Shown here piece by piece: positions 34,590 through 46,737 of a stretch of 64,000 bases of DNA (positions within the stretch are counted from its first letter, which is position 1; the number at the start of each line of letters is the position of its first letter). The translations under genes and the position numbers were made by a program. The stretch covers positions 436,501 through 500,500 of the forward strand of contig OX637291.1 of assembly GCA_951799445.1 (NCBI GenBank), read 5' to 3'. The stretch is from Pseudisothecium myosuroides (taxonomy: Eukaryota; Streptophyta; Bryopsida; Hypnales; Lembophyllaceae). The notes below the pieces were generated by a model. It was not told where the DNA came from, did not search any database, and saw nothing but the letters and a program-made list of their open reading frames with translations.

Positions 34590-35647
34590 GTCTCAACATC
34601 CTTCGTAAGTCCTATTATAGTTGCTCATGCTTGAAGTACCAAATGTTATGGGATATTTAAAAGGTCGAGGTTTGAGGCAAATTGACTTAGTCTATCTAAT
34701 AAGCAATTCAGTCCTACAATATTTGTATACACTATTTTATTTCATTTTTGGTAACTGAGTATGAAATTTAAACAAATTCATGAAATTTTCGCCATACTGT
34801 CAAATACAATTAATTGTGCTCACTAGTTTAGCAAAAAAATCATGACGTCTAATCAACCATGCATGGCTCTTTTTACATTAGTTCATGTAGAGGAGACCAA
34901 TAGTTATGGGGCAATCGAAAGGTCATCCTTGTACTAATATTGCTAATTGAAGAGGATTATCCATTTTAACTTTGAAAGCGCTAATGTAAATGAAATAATT
35001 CAAAGTTTCCCATGTACATGAATTGGAACTTATAAAAAATAATTCAAGTACATAACAAATCAAGTTCTAAGAAAACAAATATGTATAATGGTGTAGTTGA
35101 AATTGTAGTGGAATTACTTGAAATATATGGTAATAAAACTAAATCTATGGATTTTAGGGTGAACACCCCTACTTTCTGAATTAATTAGTAACTAATTTAC
35201 AAACTAGTTCAAAATCCCTTAAGTATAATGAACGAGTACTCAATTCCAATTTCTAAATTTGAAATACTAGAAGCAATTCCACTTTTTTGTGCGTAAGTTC
35301 ATAAATGAACTTGTTCACTCTAGCTAAATAAATCTTTAGTAAGTTACCAGAAAAGTATCCGTATGCAGGTTATATTAACTGCATGAGCTGGAACACGTCT
35401 ATGCAAAAGCAACATAGGCCGGCTCTGTTCAGTCAAAAAATTGAAGCCTGATACCCCATTGGGAAGCCAAGAATGGGCAGATTGAAATTCACAGGGGCCA
35501 GATTGAATGCCGTTGAGGTGAGGGATGAAAACCGCCTGGCTCCCAAAATTTGGAGCCATGAGCTTTACTTATCTTTGAAAGTGGTCCAACTGATTGGGAG
35601 GGTGGGTTGTTTAAAAATTTAATCAATTGACATCGGTGTCCAATGAT

Positions 35648-35722
35648 ATTCAATTACATTCAATTATATTATATTCAATGATATTCAATGATATTCAATT
35701 CAATGATTTTCAATGATTTTTG
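35648..35722 (+). repeat. ATTCAATG-type microsatellite
   Basis: Repeated ATTCAATGAT, ATTCAATTAT and TTTTCAATGA units just inside the right end of the 1.73-kb element. Confidence 0.75.
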
Positions 35723-35988
35723 CCCTCCATCAACTCCAGACCGCACAAACTCCAGACCGCATTTTGGTCCATAATTTTTAGTGACATTCATTATGACTTG
35801 GCTACTTATTCAATTTGGTGGTTGTGATTTGGCTATTCGTCCTCTCATCATTTCACAAAGAATGGTAAATTTGTACAGGTGATGGTAATGCATTAAATGA
35901 ACTAAATGGAAGTAATTTACCATGACTAATGGTTGCTTTTTTAAAATAAAGGATGGTGATCATTGCATTAAAAAATACAAGAAGAAAA

Positions 35989-36264
35989 CTAACGGTTGCT
36001 TTTATAAACCTCCATTGATTGTTGTGGAATAAGATTGAACAAAAGCCAACTTCTATAGTCATATTGTAGAACAAGATTGATCAAGATACACCATATGGTA
36101 TTGAAGTTATGTTCCATAGCCATTTCAATCCATTGTTCTCTTGAAGATTGTATAATGCATTCATTAATCCTAGTTGTTGAACCTCTTTTTAAAATAGAAT
36201 TTTGGCCACCATTAACCCTTGAAGGACTCAGGCACATTTTGGATAAACATTGTTCAACTACCAC
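35989..36264 (-). pseudogene. Degraded Ty1/copia-like reverse transcriptase fragment
   Basis: The minus-strand frame contains SSREQWIEMAMEHNFNTIW, resembling the conserved start of copia reverse transcriptase (W..AM..E...I..N.TW). The following sequence is not recognisable. A relic; could be coincidence. Confidence 0.35.
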
Positions 36265-36629
36265 TTTTCAAAGTTGGAAGAAGAAAATGCAAAAGGAAAG
36301 TTGCTTGTTTTTTTCTTTCAAAATTCAACCATACAAATATGTACTACACTTGTGTGGAAATTTGTGGATAAAAATTCAAAAACTTTGACTGCACGGACTG
36401 AAAATTTGTAATGTTTTCAGTTATTGCAAAAAAAAAAATTCTCTCAAACCTCATCCAACAAATTTCTTTTCTTTCTAAAGTGAGATTTTTAAACTACACA
36501 CAGTTATATTTATTGACATGCTACCCAAAAAATTCAAGGGAGCTAATTTTTGATTTGGGTACTAGATGGAAAAATATCACTAATTATCACTAATCAAGGA
36601 ATTACACATTTATATCTTGTGTCAATATT

Positions 36630-36720
36630 TCAAGAAAATCCAATCAAAACCAAGTTAATAAAAACCTAGCCGACATTTTGACCAAACTCTTTAATAAAAG
36701 TGGTGTTGTACGTTTAAAAT
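36630..36720 (+). pseudogene. Degraded Ty1/copia-like polyprotein C-terminus
   Basis: NQVNKNLADILTKLFNKSG followed by a TGA stop matches the usual ending of plant copia polyproteins (NLADIFTKPL). It lies on the opposite strand to the fragment at 35989-36264, so this is a scrambled relic. Confidence 0.5.
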
Positions 36721-37772
36721 GAATAGAACACTCTATCGCTGGTCATTGACAATGGAATCAAGGAGGTCTACTTTGTTGTTCCAGCTTGTTTTCATTATCG
36801 ATTTTGGTTGATTAGAGACTTTTGCGTCTAGGTAGGAAATTAGTTTGCTACAATACTCACTTCTCCAAATAGTATGTTGAAGGATGCCAAGGTATTGATC
36901 ATCCAAGACTTGTCCACAATCTTCAATGATCACAGGGATCCTATTCATCAATTTTTTGTGATGTATATCAACGGAAGAAATAGTCTAGAGTGTTGGTTGT
37001 ACTCAAGTGTTGTAAGATGAAGAAGATGGATCAAGCAAATAAGGCACATTTTTTTGGAAGTTCATGATCAGGTATGCATTCTTGACTCATGAAATTAGAC
37101 TTTTCATCTAGACTCTAATATACTTATAGTTGTATATTTCATGTTGTCGTAAGTAATATGCTTTCATTTCCTCCATTATATGAATTTTCAATATCATTGA
37201 ATTGTACCTATTGATGCATAAACCAAAGTTTCCAGCTTGGTACACTTGCTACTTCCCTTTTCTTATCAATTTCATTTTACCTTTTGATAATTTAAAGGAC
37301 TCTAGGATTCCTCCATATAAATTCATAGGTTATAGAAATGTTGTGATGTCTAAGTCACTGTACAACTTTTCATTTCATTGAGTTACCGTTGTCTTCATTT
37401 GATACTTTTTACTTCCATTGCTTCTGCTCAGAATGTTGTTGTTTTTGTATTTAGGGTTTGGATCCTTTGTTTAACTAGCTTGTTCTTTCGGATCCAATAC
37501 ACTTGTCAAATTGTTGCTCTACAAGTGGATACAGTGAACTATATTATTTGTGACTAGCATTAAATTCATTATATATTAATAATATTTTATATTCCTTGAT
37601 TGGATATTTCTAATTTGTTTTACTCCATCCTTTTATTAACTTCTTATTTAGGGTTGTCTCTTTTTTTCCTTGTTCTATATGTCTTGCTTTGCATATCAAG
37701 GAAAAGTTAAAAACATATTCTTTTGTATCAACGCAGGAGATTATAGCTCAATCACTTACCTCATCTTCAACA
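36721..37772. other. Intergenic, no gene recognised
   Basis: AT-rich DNA upstream of the zinc-finger/recombinase-like pseudogene; an in-frame extension upstream of 37773 to 37689 lacks support as coding. Confidence 0.3.
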
Positions 37773-40596
37773 ATGAGCTCAACAATGCCTTACCAATGCA
37801 CAAAATGTGACTGTCTGGCATTCAATACAAAGGACCAGTTGACAAATCACGCAAGAATCCATACTCCAATGTGCAATGTGACATTTCCATTGGATGGCTA
37901 TGGACTACAAGAGGAGGTCACTTTGCGTCGAGCGGACACACAACTATTCAAATGCCCACGTTGCATGAAATTTGAAAGCAAATACCCAGGAAAAATGCAA
38001 AAATATTGTAAAACTTGCAGAGAAGCAGATTTTATGACCCCTTCTGAAGGATCCACCTCTCAGGTATTTGTTCCCATCGAGCCATTCATCTCTATAAGCA
38101 ATGACCAGGAGTCGTATATTGAGTCAAAGTTGGAGTTCTTTGTGAATAAGCACCTTTCCATAGCCATTTGTCGACCTTGCAAATATGTGGTTGAGGTTGG
38201 AAGTATTGTCCGGCATGCAGCTAGACATGGACATAAGGTAGATTTGGGACTGTTGTCGACAGATATTAACAAGTTTCAACTCAATCCGGGCATTGGTCAT
38301 CTTGCTCAATATAGAATTGGTACTTTTGCATTGAAGGATCCCATCGAAGGTCTCGAAGTAGTGGATGGATTTGGATGCAAGTTCTGTATCTTTTATTGTA
38401 GAAAATTGTCCACCTTGAAAGCTCACCTTTGCATTATTCATGAGTCCAATTGCTCTATCTAAGGTAGCCACAAAGCTTGCTTTGTACAACGTTTATTTTG
38501 CTCTCCTGGGAATAATAGTTGGTTTGGAGTAAGCCAACCTATTGGAAACATTGCCCATGGTTCTCTTATTGATGTAATTAGAAGAGAAGCCGAAGAACGC
38601 CGGAAGGAGGCTCAAGTGGCATCATTTGATGAATCTAGACAATTACCTTTGTTCATCAAAAGGCTCAATTGGGATCAATTTATACAAAATTTGGGTCAAG
38701 ATATTGGTACAATGGCTGCTTTGATATCAGCACCAAGACAAGGAGATGCCCGTTTCTTTCCCAACCGATTGCGTGAAGTTTGTAGATCTTTGATGTCCGA
38801 CTTTCAATACAACAATAATACAGCAGAACCCCTATTGAGGAAAAAGGTCAAATCTACAAAGGCTATAGACACCTCTATAGATTGTTTTTCACGATTGGAA
38901 CAGTCTTCTGAAGATTATGTAGTAACATTGGTGCACCTCATCAATTTGCTACTCAAGTCTCTTGATAGTGACAACAACGATGATGATGAAGATGATATAC
39001 TTTCTATCTTGGTTCCACTTGATGAACCACTACAACAGTCTCTACAAAGCCTTTGGAATGGATTGCATACGGAAGATGAAGATGGGCTGTTTACCAATGA
39101 ACACATTGGCTTGTCCAAGTCTCATTGCATACAGGTTCTCGAGGATCTTTTCTTTATTCAACGGCCATCTCACCTTGTTCTTGAGACCTCTTTACTTGTA
39201 TATCGGTTTGTTGTTTTTACAGCAATACAACATCACCATGTGATAACAGCAAATGAGGTAACTCAACGCATTTCTAGGTTGATGTATTGGTGCCGTTCTC
39301 TTGTCCTCTATAAGATTGTCTACACTTCAAACCTAGCAATAGATGGTACAAACCAAGTTGAAGAATCTTTATTGTTGTTTATTCAAGAAGGCTATCGAAC
39401 ACCTTTTGCTGCAATATTGGATGCAAAAAGGCTGATTTTTAAAGTTACAAAGAATGAGATGATCCTTCCAAATGTGGTGTGGGTCGGAGATGGACAAATT
39501 GTTGATGGTGTTTATGTGGATATCCAAGGCATATCAAATATGATTCGTGAGTCAATCAAAGAGTTATACAGGGAGTTGAAAAGAGACTTACTTTTTGATA
39601 TGCCTGAGTATCATTTGAACAAAGATAGGATACTCCAAAGTAAAGCTGGAAGTAGAATAGAAGACAATCTCCGAGAAAATAGAGCTGGGTATTGGTTCAT
39701 TTGGAATGAGAATAACCAGTGTTCTAGTTACACCCTTGGACTTATTCATCACATTGTCACTAATGCTACATTACGTTGCCACTTTATTGTTTGCACTGAA
39801 GATGCTGGTAGCAAGATTATTTGGAACCAAGGGGCATTGAGTAGTTGGATGCATAAAGCTGGAAAATGGTTGCAAAAACTTTTGTCCATTGTGCATCTCA
39901 TTGCAGGACAACCAGGACGTGGTGTTGAATTTCTATCTTCTGCAATCCGCAACACCCCTACTCAACTTTGGGGGGGTGTATTTTGTAGATGGTCTTGTGA
40001 TGCTCCTCTCTCTTTATGGAAAAGCAGATACTCTTCGTGGAACACAAAGGCCTATTGCTCGATTTCTATGTAAAGATACTTCTTTTTTATTGATTAACTA
40101 TCTTACATATGTTCGGGAGATGGAGAAAGTTGCTTCCAAGGTTTTATACAAAGAGGATCAAACTACCTTGTACGGTCTATTATTAGCTATGAAGGAAGGA
40201 CAAGCTTTTTCCAGTCGTGATTTATCTGAAGGAATCTCAAGAATATTTTTGACTCATTTGAAAGTTGCACAACCTCTCAAATCTTGGCGACACATGGCTA
40301 TTGCTTTGGCAGATAGATTTTTGAAGTATAGCAATGTTTCGGAATTAACACGTGATGGACCTTTGGATAGCCAAGCAGGGCACTCCCAACAAACAGCAAG
40401 TAGGATTTATGGTCGCTCTAATTTTGACCATCCAGGTATTGGATGAGATGAGTTCCAATTGTATCGACTGGCATCTGTTGAATGGCATCAACTTTTACAT
40501 CTTGTTTCTGATAGTCTTCCTTCAGATCAAGCTTCACCGCTTCAAAGAAATTTTGAAAAGGTCAGGTTGCTCTCAATACATCAATGATTATAAATT
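37773..40596 (+). pseudogene. Crypton-like zinc-finger/tyrosine-recombinase-like gene, decayed
   Basis: From an ATG at 37773. Residues 9-30 hold a C2H2 finger (CTKCDCLAFNTKDQLTNHARIH), followed by a CPRC...CKTC pair, a RPCKYVVEVGSIVRH segment like the DUF3505 (OrsD) region, and a second C2H2 (CKFCIFYCRKLSTLKAHLCIIH). An in-frame TAA (38460-38462) interrupts it before a CFVQRLFCSPGNNSWFGV segment. The same frame then runs to about 39970, where a G7 run causes a shift; the other frame continues, with an in-frame TGA (40444-40446), to a TGA near 40594. The C-terminus has SWRHMAIALADRFL and DSQAGHSQQTASRIYG, resembling the H..R and GHS..T...Y boxes of tyrosine recombinases and the C-termini of related fungal DUF3505/helicase-linked proteins. 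No helicase domain was seen. A truncated relative is at 56616. Confidence 0.62.
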
Positions 40597-42660
40597 TGCG
40601 GAGTGGTTGACAAATCCAAATGTAGAGTATCGATCAAATGCCATTTATTTGCTCATTTTGTACGTAAATACTTTGAAATGACAAGGACTTAGAGGAGGAG
40701 TACTCACAAGGAACATGGCATTTAGGAATAGCTTGTACAGACGACAACTAGTCTAAATTCAATAATATTTGAATTCACTCCCTTACTAGGCTTGGCCACT
40801 AGATTTGGTGATTACAATATGTGGAATTTGAAGGGATTTGTTCATTTTTTGGGTCTCTTTTTTGTTGGCAATCTCATTTTGCTTGTTATCTCTTCATTTC
40901 CAATCTCTGGACTTAGTTGATGTTTTGTAAAGTCTTTTTAATGCAATGGTTTTCCATTGCATCAAAAGATTAACAAAAAAAAAGTTGTATTATTGGTATA
41001 TCCTTTTGTTGTTCTTTTTCCTTTAGTTGCCAAAATAGTCACAAATTACGGCTTCATGATTATAAATGAATTACTTTGTAATAGCTAAAATTAACTTTAA
41101 ACTTTGAACTACAAGACAATGTACAAAACAACAAATGAAATTATTATTTCAAAGGATGCATATTTTACATATACTTTACTAGTTCTAGGCAAAATTAAAG
41201 TCTATAAATAATAATTGTTGTATTATGGCTAAAGTCTTATACTAGTATAATAGACCATCTATGACATCAATGCTGTACAATTAAGATAGATAGTTTTTCT
41301 ACATGATTGAAAATAATGCTACAGATAGGGTAGAAATAGGCATGGAAAATATGCAAAAATGGTCCTACACTTGTGTGATTGCAAAAAACACCTGTCCTAT
41401 TTTGTATCACACATTGCATGTAGAAGTATTACAGAAATTATGAAATGAACTTGAAATTTGGAGTGCACCTTTTCCTATTAAGAAAGATTTTATTTGAATT
41501 TTTTCGACTATGCAGCTTGTGTGTTTTTCAACTATTATGGAGTACCTTTATTTAAAGATTTACATTGTGAAATTTGGTGTACTTTTCTAAAAAAAATGCA
41601 CTTTCTCAAAAGAGGAATTCCAAAATTATGTTCAAATGGTGCTCTGTATTGGCCTAAAATATGCTTTATTGAGGTTGAATGTATATTGAATTAAAGATGT
41701 TTTTGTAGTTCTAGCCTTAATATTCTTTTTTTGCTCTTAGTTGGCAATGATATCGACTTTTAAAATGAATTTTTCAAGTGAATGTTCTAGTTTTTAAAAA
41801 TAAAAATACAAAAGTCTCATGTTCTAGCATAAATTGTAGTATGTGGCATAAAATAGTATTTTAGGGTATACAAAAAAACTCAATAGTATAGCTGACCATA
41901 GTCCATATTGCCTCCAATCTATTCATAAATACTTTTTTTTGTGGCAAAAGAAGTATTGCCATTCATCCTTGCTGATTACTAACAAACATCACACGTTGTT
42001 AAAATAGTAGATTTGAAATCCAATCAACTATTTAGATGTCATATTCCATGCTCCAAATAGTACTATACTGCAAGTGACTAGTAGTACAAGAAGGACTGAA
42101 ATGCTAAGAATAAAAAATGCAACAAAGAATACAAGTGCTTCTTGCAATCATTAAATTTTGGTACTATCATATTAGCAAGAATGGATATTAGGGGAAAAAT
42201 TTAGAATACAAAAGTCATACTTAGCAGCGCTATTAGTGCTCAAGTGGCACAGGGTGAGGATATTGGAATGATGGGATAAGACATAAAGTTATACAAAAAA
42301 ACTTCACTATTGGGGGGCTCATTGGAAATTTTTGCTATTATAAAGCAAGGGCTTATGATTTTCAATTCAACATTCTCTCTAATTAAACATGGAATCAACT
42401 CTAAGCTAATTTTTCATACTTTAGAGTCTACTTTAAAACTCTATTTATACTATCTAAAGACAATAATTAAGTGTAGATCCTAGTCTATCAACTTCAACAA
42501 TCATAATGTAATTTAGGGTCTTTAGAGCCAAGATGGATTACAGAAGCATTTCAATCAAGTCTTATTTACTCAAATAATCCTAGAATGTCATGACAAATTT
42601 GGAATGCATTTTGTTATAACATTCATTCCATCTACTTCATATTCATCCATTCACTTTCAC
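40597..42660. other. AT-rich intergenic DNA, no gene recognised
   Basis: No supported gene, tandem array or RNA gene. The open frame at 41494-41694 has no recognisable feature. Confidence 0.35.
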
Positions 42661-42673
42661 AGTTTTACTAAGT

Positions 42674-42865
42674 GTTTTTTTTTGGGACACAAATGAAACG
42701 GAATTTCATTGCGAAGGAAGAGGACCAAAAGCCACCAGCCACAAGTGGCCTGGTGGAGACAAAAAAGACAACAACACAGGATATGAAACAGACCAGGGAC
42801 AAGCAAGCAAGGGGAACAAACAAGACGCAGCACAGAGAGAGGCCGTGAGGCCTCTCACGGCCAGT
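42674..42865 (-). mobile_element. Short retroposon (SINE or LINE 3' end) with poly(A) and target duplications
   Basis: On the minus strand the insert starts CTGGCCGTGAGAGGCCTCAC, with a perfect 9-bp stem hairpin (GGCCGTGAG/CTCACGGCC, 42841-42862), and ends in TGTGTCCC followed by a run of nine A and C. AGTTTTACTAAGT (42661-42673) and AGTTTTACCAAGT (42866-42878) flank it as 13-bp direct repeats with one difference. It is far richer in GC than its surroundings. A second nested hairpin (CCACCAGGCCACTTGTGGC...) precedes the tail. Confidence 0.78.
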
Positions 42866-42878
42866 AGTTTTACCAAGT

Positions 42879-43347
42879 TTAAGATCTTGCCAATGGCATT
42901 TGACTATTATAATTGCAATCACATTCCTTCAAGACTAAAACATATTTCAACATTGCAAATAATGAGATTGAAACATTCATTAAAGTCTTCATACACTTGC
43001 CTAAAACCAAATTTTACAAAATCTCAATTTGAAAATGGTTGGACATTAAGTCCTATATATTATTTTCATGTCAAGAAAACTACATAACTACTTCAGGTAA
43101 AGATACTAATATGCAAAATTTCAAGACAATGTAATAGATGAAATATAGTATAGAATCCATCCAATAATGTCTGAAATCATTGAAACTATCAGATAGATAG
43201 ATATAAAACTAGGCAGAGCGTGGTCTATACAAAATGGTTCTCTAGGCTAGAAGTAACCGAGAATCAAGCATGTGCCAAAGAAAGTCTATAGCCTTGAATA
43301 CATTAAAAGTGAATACACATGTCACACATAGTTAAAATATATATGTC
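42879..43347. other. AT-rich intergenic DNA, nothing recognised
   Basis: No gene or repeat identified. Confidence 0.35.
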
Positions 43348-43986
43348 CTAAATTGGAGGAGACACATTGGGCTCGTCAGATGCATCAATTTCAGGGAAAC
43401 TAGAAGCAATGTCTTGAACATCATCAGTTGTATAGTATGTGGTCTCAGTTGGAGCCATCCATTCTTGAGAGTAACAAAATACTTCTGTCTCTTCATCCAT
43501 GAAGTGTTGATCCGAAATTGGTGACCAATATGGCGGTTGACGATCGTCAGGAAATACACACTCTATGAGCGCTCGGTTAACAATTGCAGGAATGTGACCT
43601 GTTCGAAGTATTAGTCCTGAGATATGATCTATTTCACCATTGGGTTCAGAACAAGGGTCAGGTAAGTCAAAAATCTTAGCACAATAATGTCGAAAGAGTG
43701 CACGGCGGTCAAATGGAGTTGGAGGATTGGAAATCCAAAGACAAGTGACTGGCCCATGTTTCTGGTGATATGTAAGAAGGCCCTCTTCACTTAACAACTC
43801 CCATAGTTCATGGTCTAAAACATCCGATTCAGTAGGGCCATATGATTCTGCCCAACACTGAAGTACATCAAAGTGAGAATGAGTAGATGGAGCCTTCTCA
43901 AGGCTTGAGTCTAGAGGATGAGCAAAGGGTTTGGGTTCTGAGTGGACAGAGAAAATCCCTTGAAAGAACAAAGGAGGAGAAGACAT
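43348..43986 (-). CDS. Intact 212-residue hypothetical protein
   Basis: Uninterrupted from the ATG at 43986 (MSSPPLFFQGIFSV) to the stop at 43348. I do not recognise the family. It is acidic, with repeated aromatic and Pro-rich blocks: WISNPPTPFDRRALFRHYCA, ILRTGHIPAIVNRALIECVF and PYWSPISDQ. No signal peptide or membrane segment is evident. An upstream frame extension to 44040 has a hydrophobic lead (IIFSYHLLYLYSPF) that would look like a signal anchor if used, but no ATG supports it. A TATA-like ATATATATATT lies at about 44055-44068, roughly 75 bp upstream. The GC content is clearly higher than the flanks, supporting a real gene. Neighbours are repeats and the recombinase-like relic at 37.8-40.6 kb. 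Confidence 0.6.
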   Translation of the reverse strand: MSSPPLFFQGIFSVHSEPKPFAHPLDSSLEKAPSTHSHFDVLQCWAESYGPTESDVLDHELWELLSEEGLLTYHQKHGPVTCLWISNPPTPFDRRALFRHYCAKIFDLPDPCSEPNGEIDHISGLILRTGHIPAIVNRALIECVFPDDRQPPYWSPISDQHFMDEETEVFCYSQEWMAPTETTYYTTDDVQDIASSFPEIDASDEPNVSPPI

Positions 43987-44054
43987 GATGAAAGGTGAAT
44001 AGAGATAAAGGAGGTGGTAAGAGAATATAATTGATTGCAATGAATGAATTTGAT

Positions 44055-44068
44055 CAATATATATATAT
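44055..44068 (-). promoter_or_regulatory. TATA-like box for the 212-residue ORF
   Basis: AATATATATATATTG on the minus strand, 70-85 bp upstream of the ATG at 43986. Confidence 0.45.
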
Positions 44069-45740
44069 TGAAGGAGGATTTAGGGCATTGGATTCTTTGG
44101 TAGTGAAGTGTGAGAATTGAGAGAAGGATTCAAATATGGAAGAGGGAAGAACTCCTAGTACAGAAAAACAAATCTTCTTCGAAGTTACTAAAGATCTTCT
44201 AGATAATAGAGAATCCAATGATATAGGTATGATCTATCTATCATCTACCAGGCTACCTATAGCTAATCATTTTGTTTTTCTTTCTTTATAATGATTCAAA
44301 TTTGTTTGTTTAGTTGCAAAATGGCAGCAAGGTGTTCAACCCAAAAAATTATTTGATTTGGATTTACTCTTTACAATAGAAAGGATAAATTTGAGTGTAT
44401 TTTGGGCAAATAAATTTGAGGGTTTTTTGGACCTGAAATGGACCTATTTTATATGTAGTATTGCATGAAATGATCTAGTCATCTAGTGTAATGACTACCT
44501 AGCAAAATGTTTAAAAATAGTTGAATATATATGTAAGAATGCAATTAGACATAAAGACTTAATATGTGTGTGTAAATATTATAATTAATAGCATGTGTAA
44601 GGTAGAAGAGATGCAATGTATTTTGTAAGTCAAATGGATTTAATCATTAAGCATTCATTACAAATAGTCTAAAGATAGTCTACATTGTTGCACCTATTAT
44701 AGTTATTTTCAATGTTTTCAAGATAAAAACTATTTAATGAAACAAAATTTAAGACTAAGCAATTGAAGCTTATTGCATTCAAATCTTCATATACTCTATT
44801 CCATCATTCAGCAATAAGCATAGTTGTTCTTAGAAGGATTCTATGAGCATCAACATGTTTTTTTAATGGATTATGTCCAAGGCCTACATTCAACAACTCA
44901 AAGAAAATAACTACTTCACAAGATATGTTGAAAGATACCTCAATTGAGACATAGCCCAATAATTGAAAGTGGTATTATTGTACCCTATGCTTTTTGTATA
45001 AACCTTGAAGCTCAATTCCTATCCCTATAAAGACTCCTTGAACTTACGATACTCCATTTCAAAGGATAAGAGAGTTGTTGAGTTGCATACAAAATGTACA
45101 AAAAATCAATCTTCAATGAAAGACACAGTCCATACCAGGCTTAGAGAGCAGCTCATGAACATCAAATATTAAATAGAAGATCACAATCTAAAAAGAACAC
45201 AATTTCCTAAGAAGTCGATGACAAATTTAGTAGAATAAAACATTAGTAGGAGGTTGCAATGAAAGATGAACTTTCAAACACAAACTAAATACTTACAAGA
45301 TTAAGAACTATATGGACACATTTTTTTAATACACTTACATCTAAATTTTATGAGTATTGTAACTTTGACTCTTCTTTAAACTACAACAAAATCATAACTT
45401 TGTTTTGAGTTTACAATTTGAATGAGGCAATCAAGTGTAATATTATTTTGAACTTCACATCTTAATAATGTATAAAACTTGTGGCTTAATTAAGTTCCAC
45501 CTCAAGCATAACAAACTCTATGACTTTTATTAATTGGGTCTATAAAATAAAATTTAACATAGATTATTTTAAAATTTTCAAAAACACTTCTCAATCCAGT
45601 CACCAAAAATCCTAAAAAAAATTACTTATATTAGAAATTTGGTTTTACAAACAAATTTGATTCTAGTTTAGAACAAGACATGTAGACCTATAGATCGCAG
45701 TGACTGGAATGTGGTGCACTTTGGGGTACACCGGTACACT
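44069..45740. other. AT-rich intergenic DNA, no gene recognised
   Basis: No supported open frame, tandem array or RNA gene over about 1.7 kb. Confidence 0.35.
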
Positions 45741-45842
45741 TTTTAACATGGCGGGGTACACCGGTGTACCTTTCCCTTCGGGAATGCACGTCGTTTTTGG
45801 GAATGCACGTCGTTTTTGGGAATGCACGTCGAAGGGCGGAAA
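45740..45842 (+). repeat. 16-bp palindrome and 19-bp tandem repeat
   Basis: GGTACACCGGTGTACC (45755-45770) is a perfect palindrome, with a related GGGTACACCGGTACAC just before it. From about 45779 the unit GGGAATGCACGTCGTTTTT repeats three times, the last with a changed end. Open frames across it on both strands look incidental. Confidence 0.8.
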
Positions 45843-46239
45843 TACACCCTGACCGGGCGCGTGCGGGCTGTTGCAGACTTGTCCTTGTACAGGCGGAATG
45901 CACGTCCGACTCTGGGATACACCATGCCTCTGCAACACTGAAGACCTGACTCCCTCTGGCACTCGTTGGACTTCGCGCCACGCCACGCTTTTTGAGTGGA
46001 ATTCACCATGGAGGTGGCCATTGAGCAAGAGGTGGCTACTGAGCAAGGCCATGGGTTTGGGGCTTGGGGTTTTTAGGTGAAGAAGGAGTTGCTAGGTTTA
46101 GGGGGTTTGGTTGGTTTTGGCAAGTTTGGCTAATCAAGATAGGCGCAAACCGATGGAATTGAGAAGAAGTGTGCAGTTTAAGGGTTTTGCGTCGAAGGGT
46201 TTCAAGAGTGTCCCCGATTTTTTGACAAACTTTTTTAAG

Positions 46240-46620
46240 GCTAAATTTTGGCCTACCCCCCATTATCATATATTGTGCTTCCAATGGTGTAAAAAAACAC
46301 CATTAAAGTATCACGATTGAAGTTGGACTTTTGGGGGGCGAGTTGACTTCCTTGATGGGATGGCATTTTGAAGTTTGAATTACGCCTACCCCCCTATTTG
46401 TGGGTGTTGTGAATCCAATGGTGGTATTGGTTTCTCCAAAAAAGTTTAGGGTTGAACACAGTGAGCGTTTCAAAAGTGTCATTTAGGGTTGCTATTTTTG
46501 TGAGGGTGAGGAATTGGAGAGATTAGAAGGTACCTACCCCCCCATTTTCAAGGGTTGTGAACACAATGGAGTAATAAAAATCCATTAGAGTGGGCTTTTT
46601 TTGGCCTATTTGACTTTCAA
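46240..46620 (+). repeat. About 140-150 bp tandem repeat, three copies
   Basis: Units begin with CCTACCCCCC at about 46250, 46385 and 46534. Each is followed by TTGTG, AATCCAATGG or ACACAATGG, and CATTAGAG-like phrases. Moderately diverged. Confidence 0.6.
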
Positions 46621-46737
46621 AACCCGTGGAGTTGACTTTTTGGAGGGAATTGATTTAGCAGTTTTGACTTGAAACAATGTTGTAGGTCTATTAATGGGTG
46701 TTCCAAATTGGTATCACACTTGTTGATACGACCTTGT

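Larger units (their letters stand above)
34033..35760. mobile_element. Non-autonomous TIR element of about 1.73 kb
   Basis: The left end GCGTGGTCTGGAGTTTGCAC (continuing to about 34068) matches the complement of the right end, GCGGTCTGGAGTTTGTGCGG (35727-35760), over about 35 bp with a few changes. ATTTT flanks both sides (34028-34032 and 35761-35765). No transposase: the interior is AT-rich and the open frames (for example 35344-35559 minus) show no motif. The AT-rich target duplication is modest evidence by itself. Confidence 0.6.

Noticed and set aside
42668..42922. 84-aa minus-strand ORF with hydrophobic core
   Set aside because: It is the retroposon body read through its poly(A) end; not a gene.
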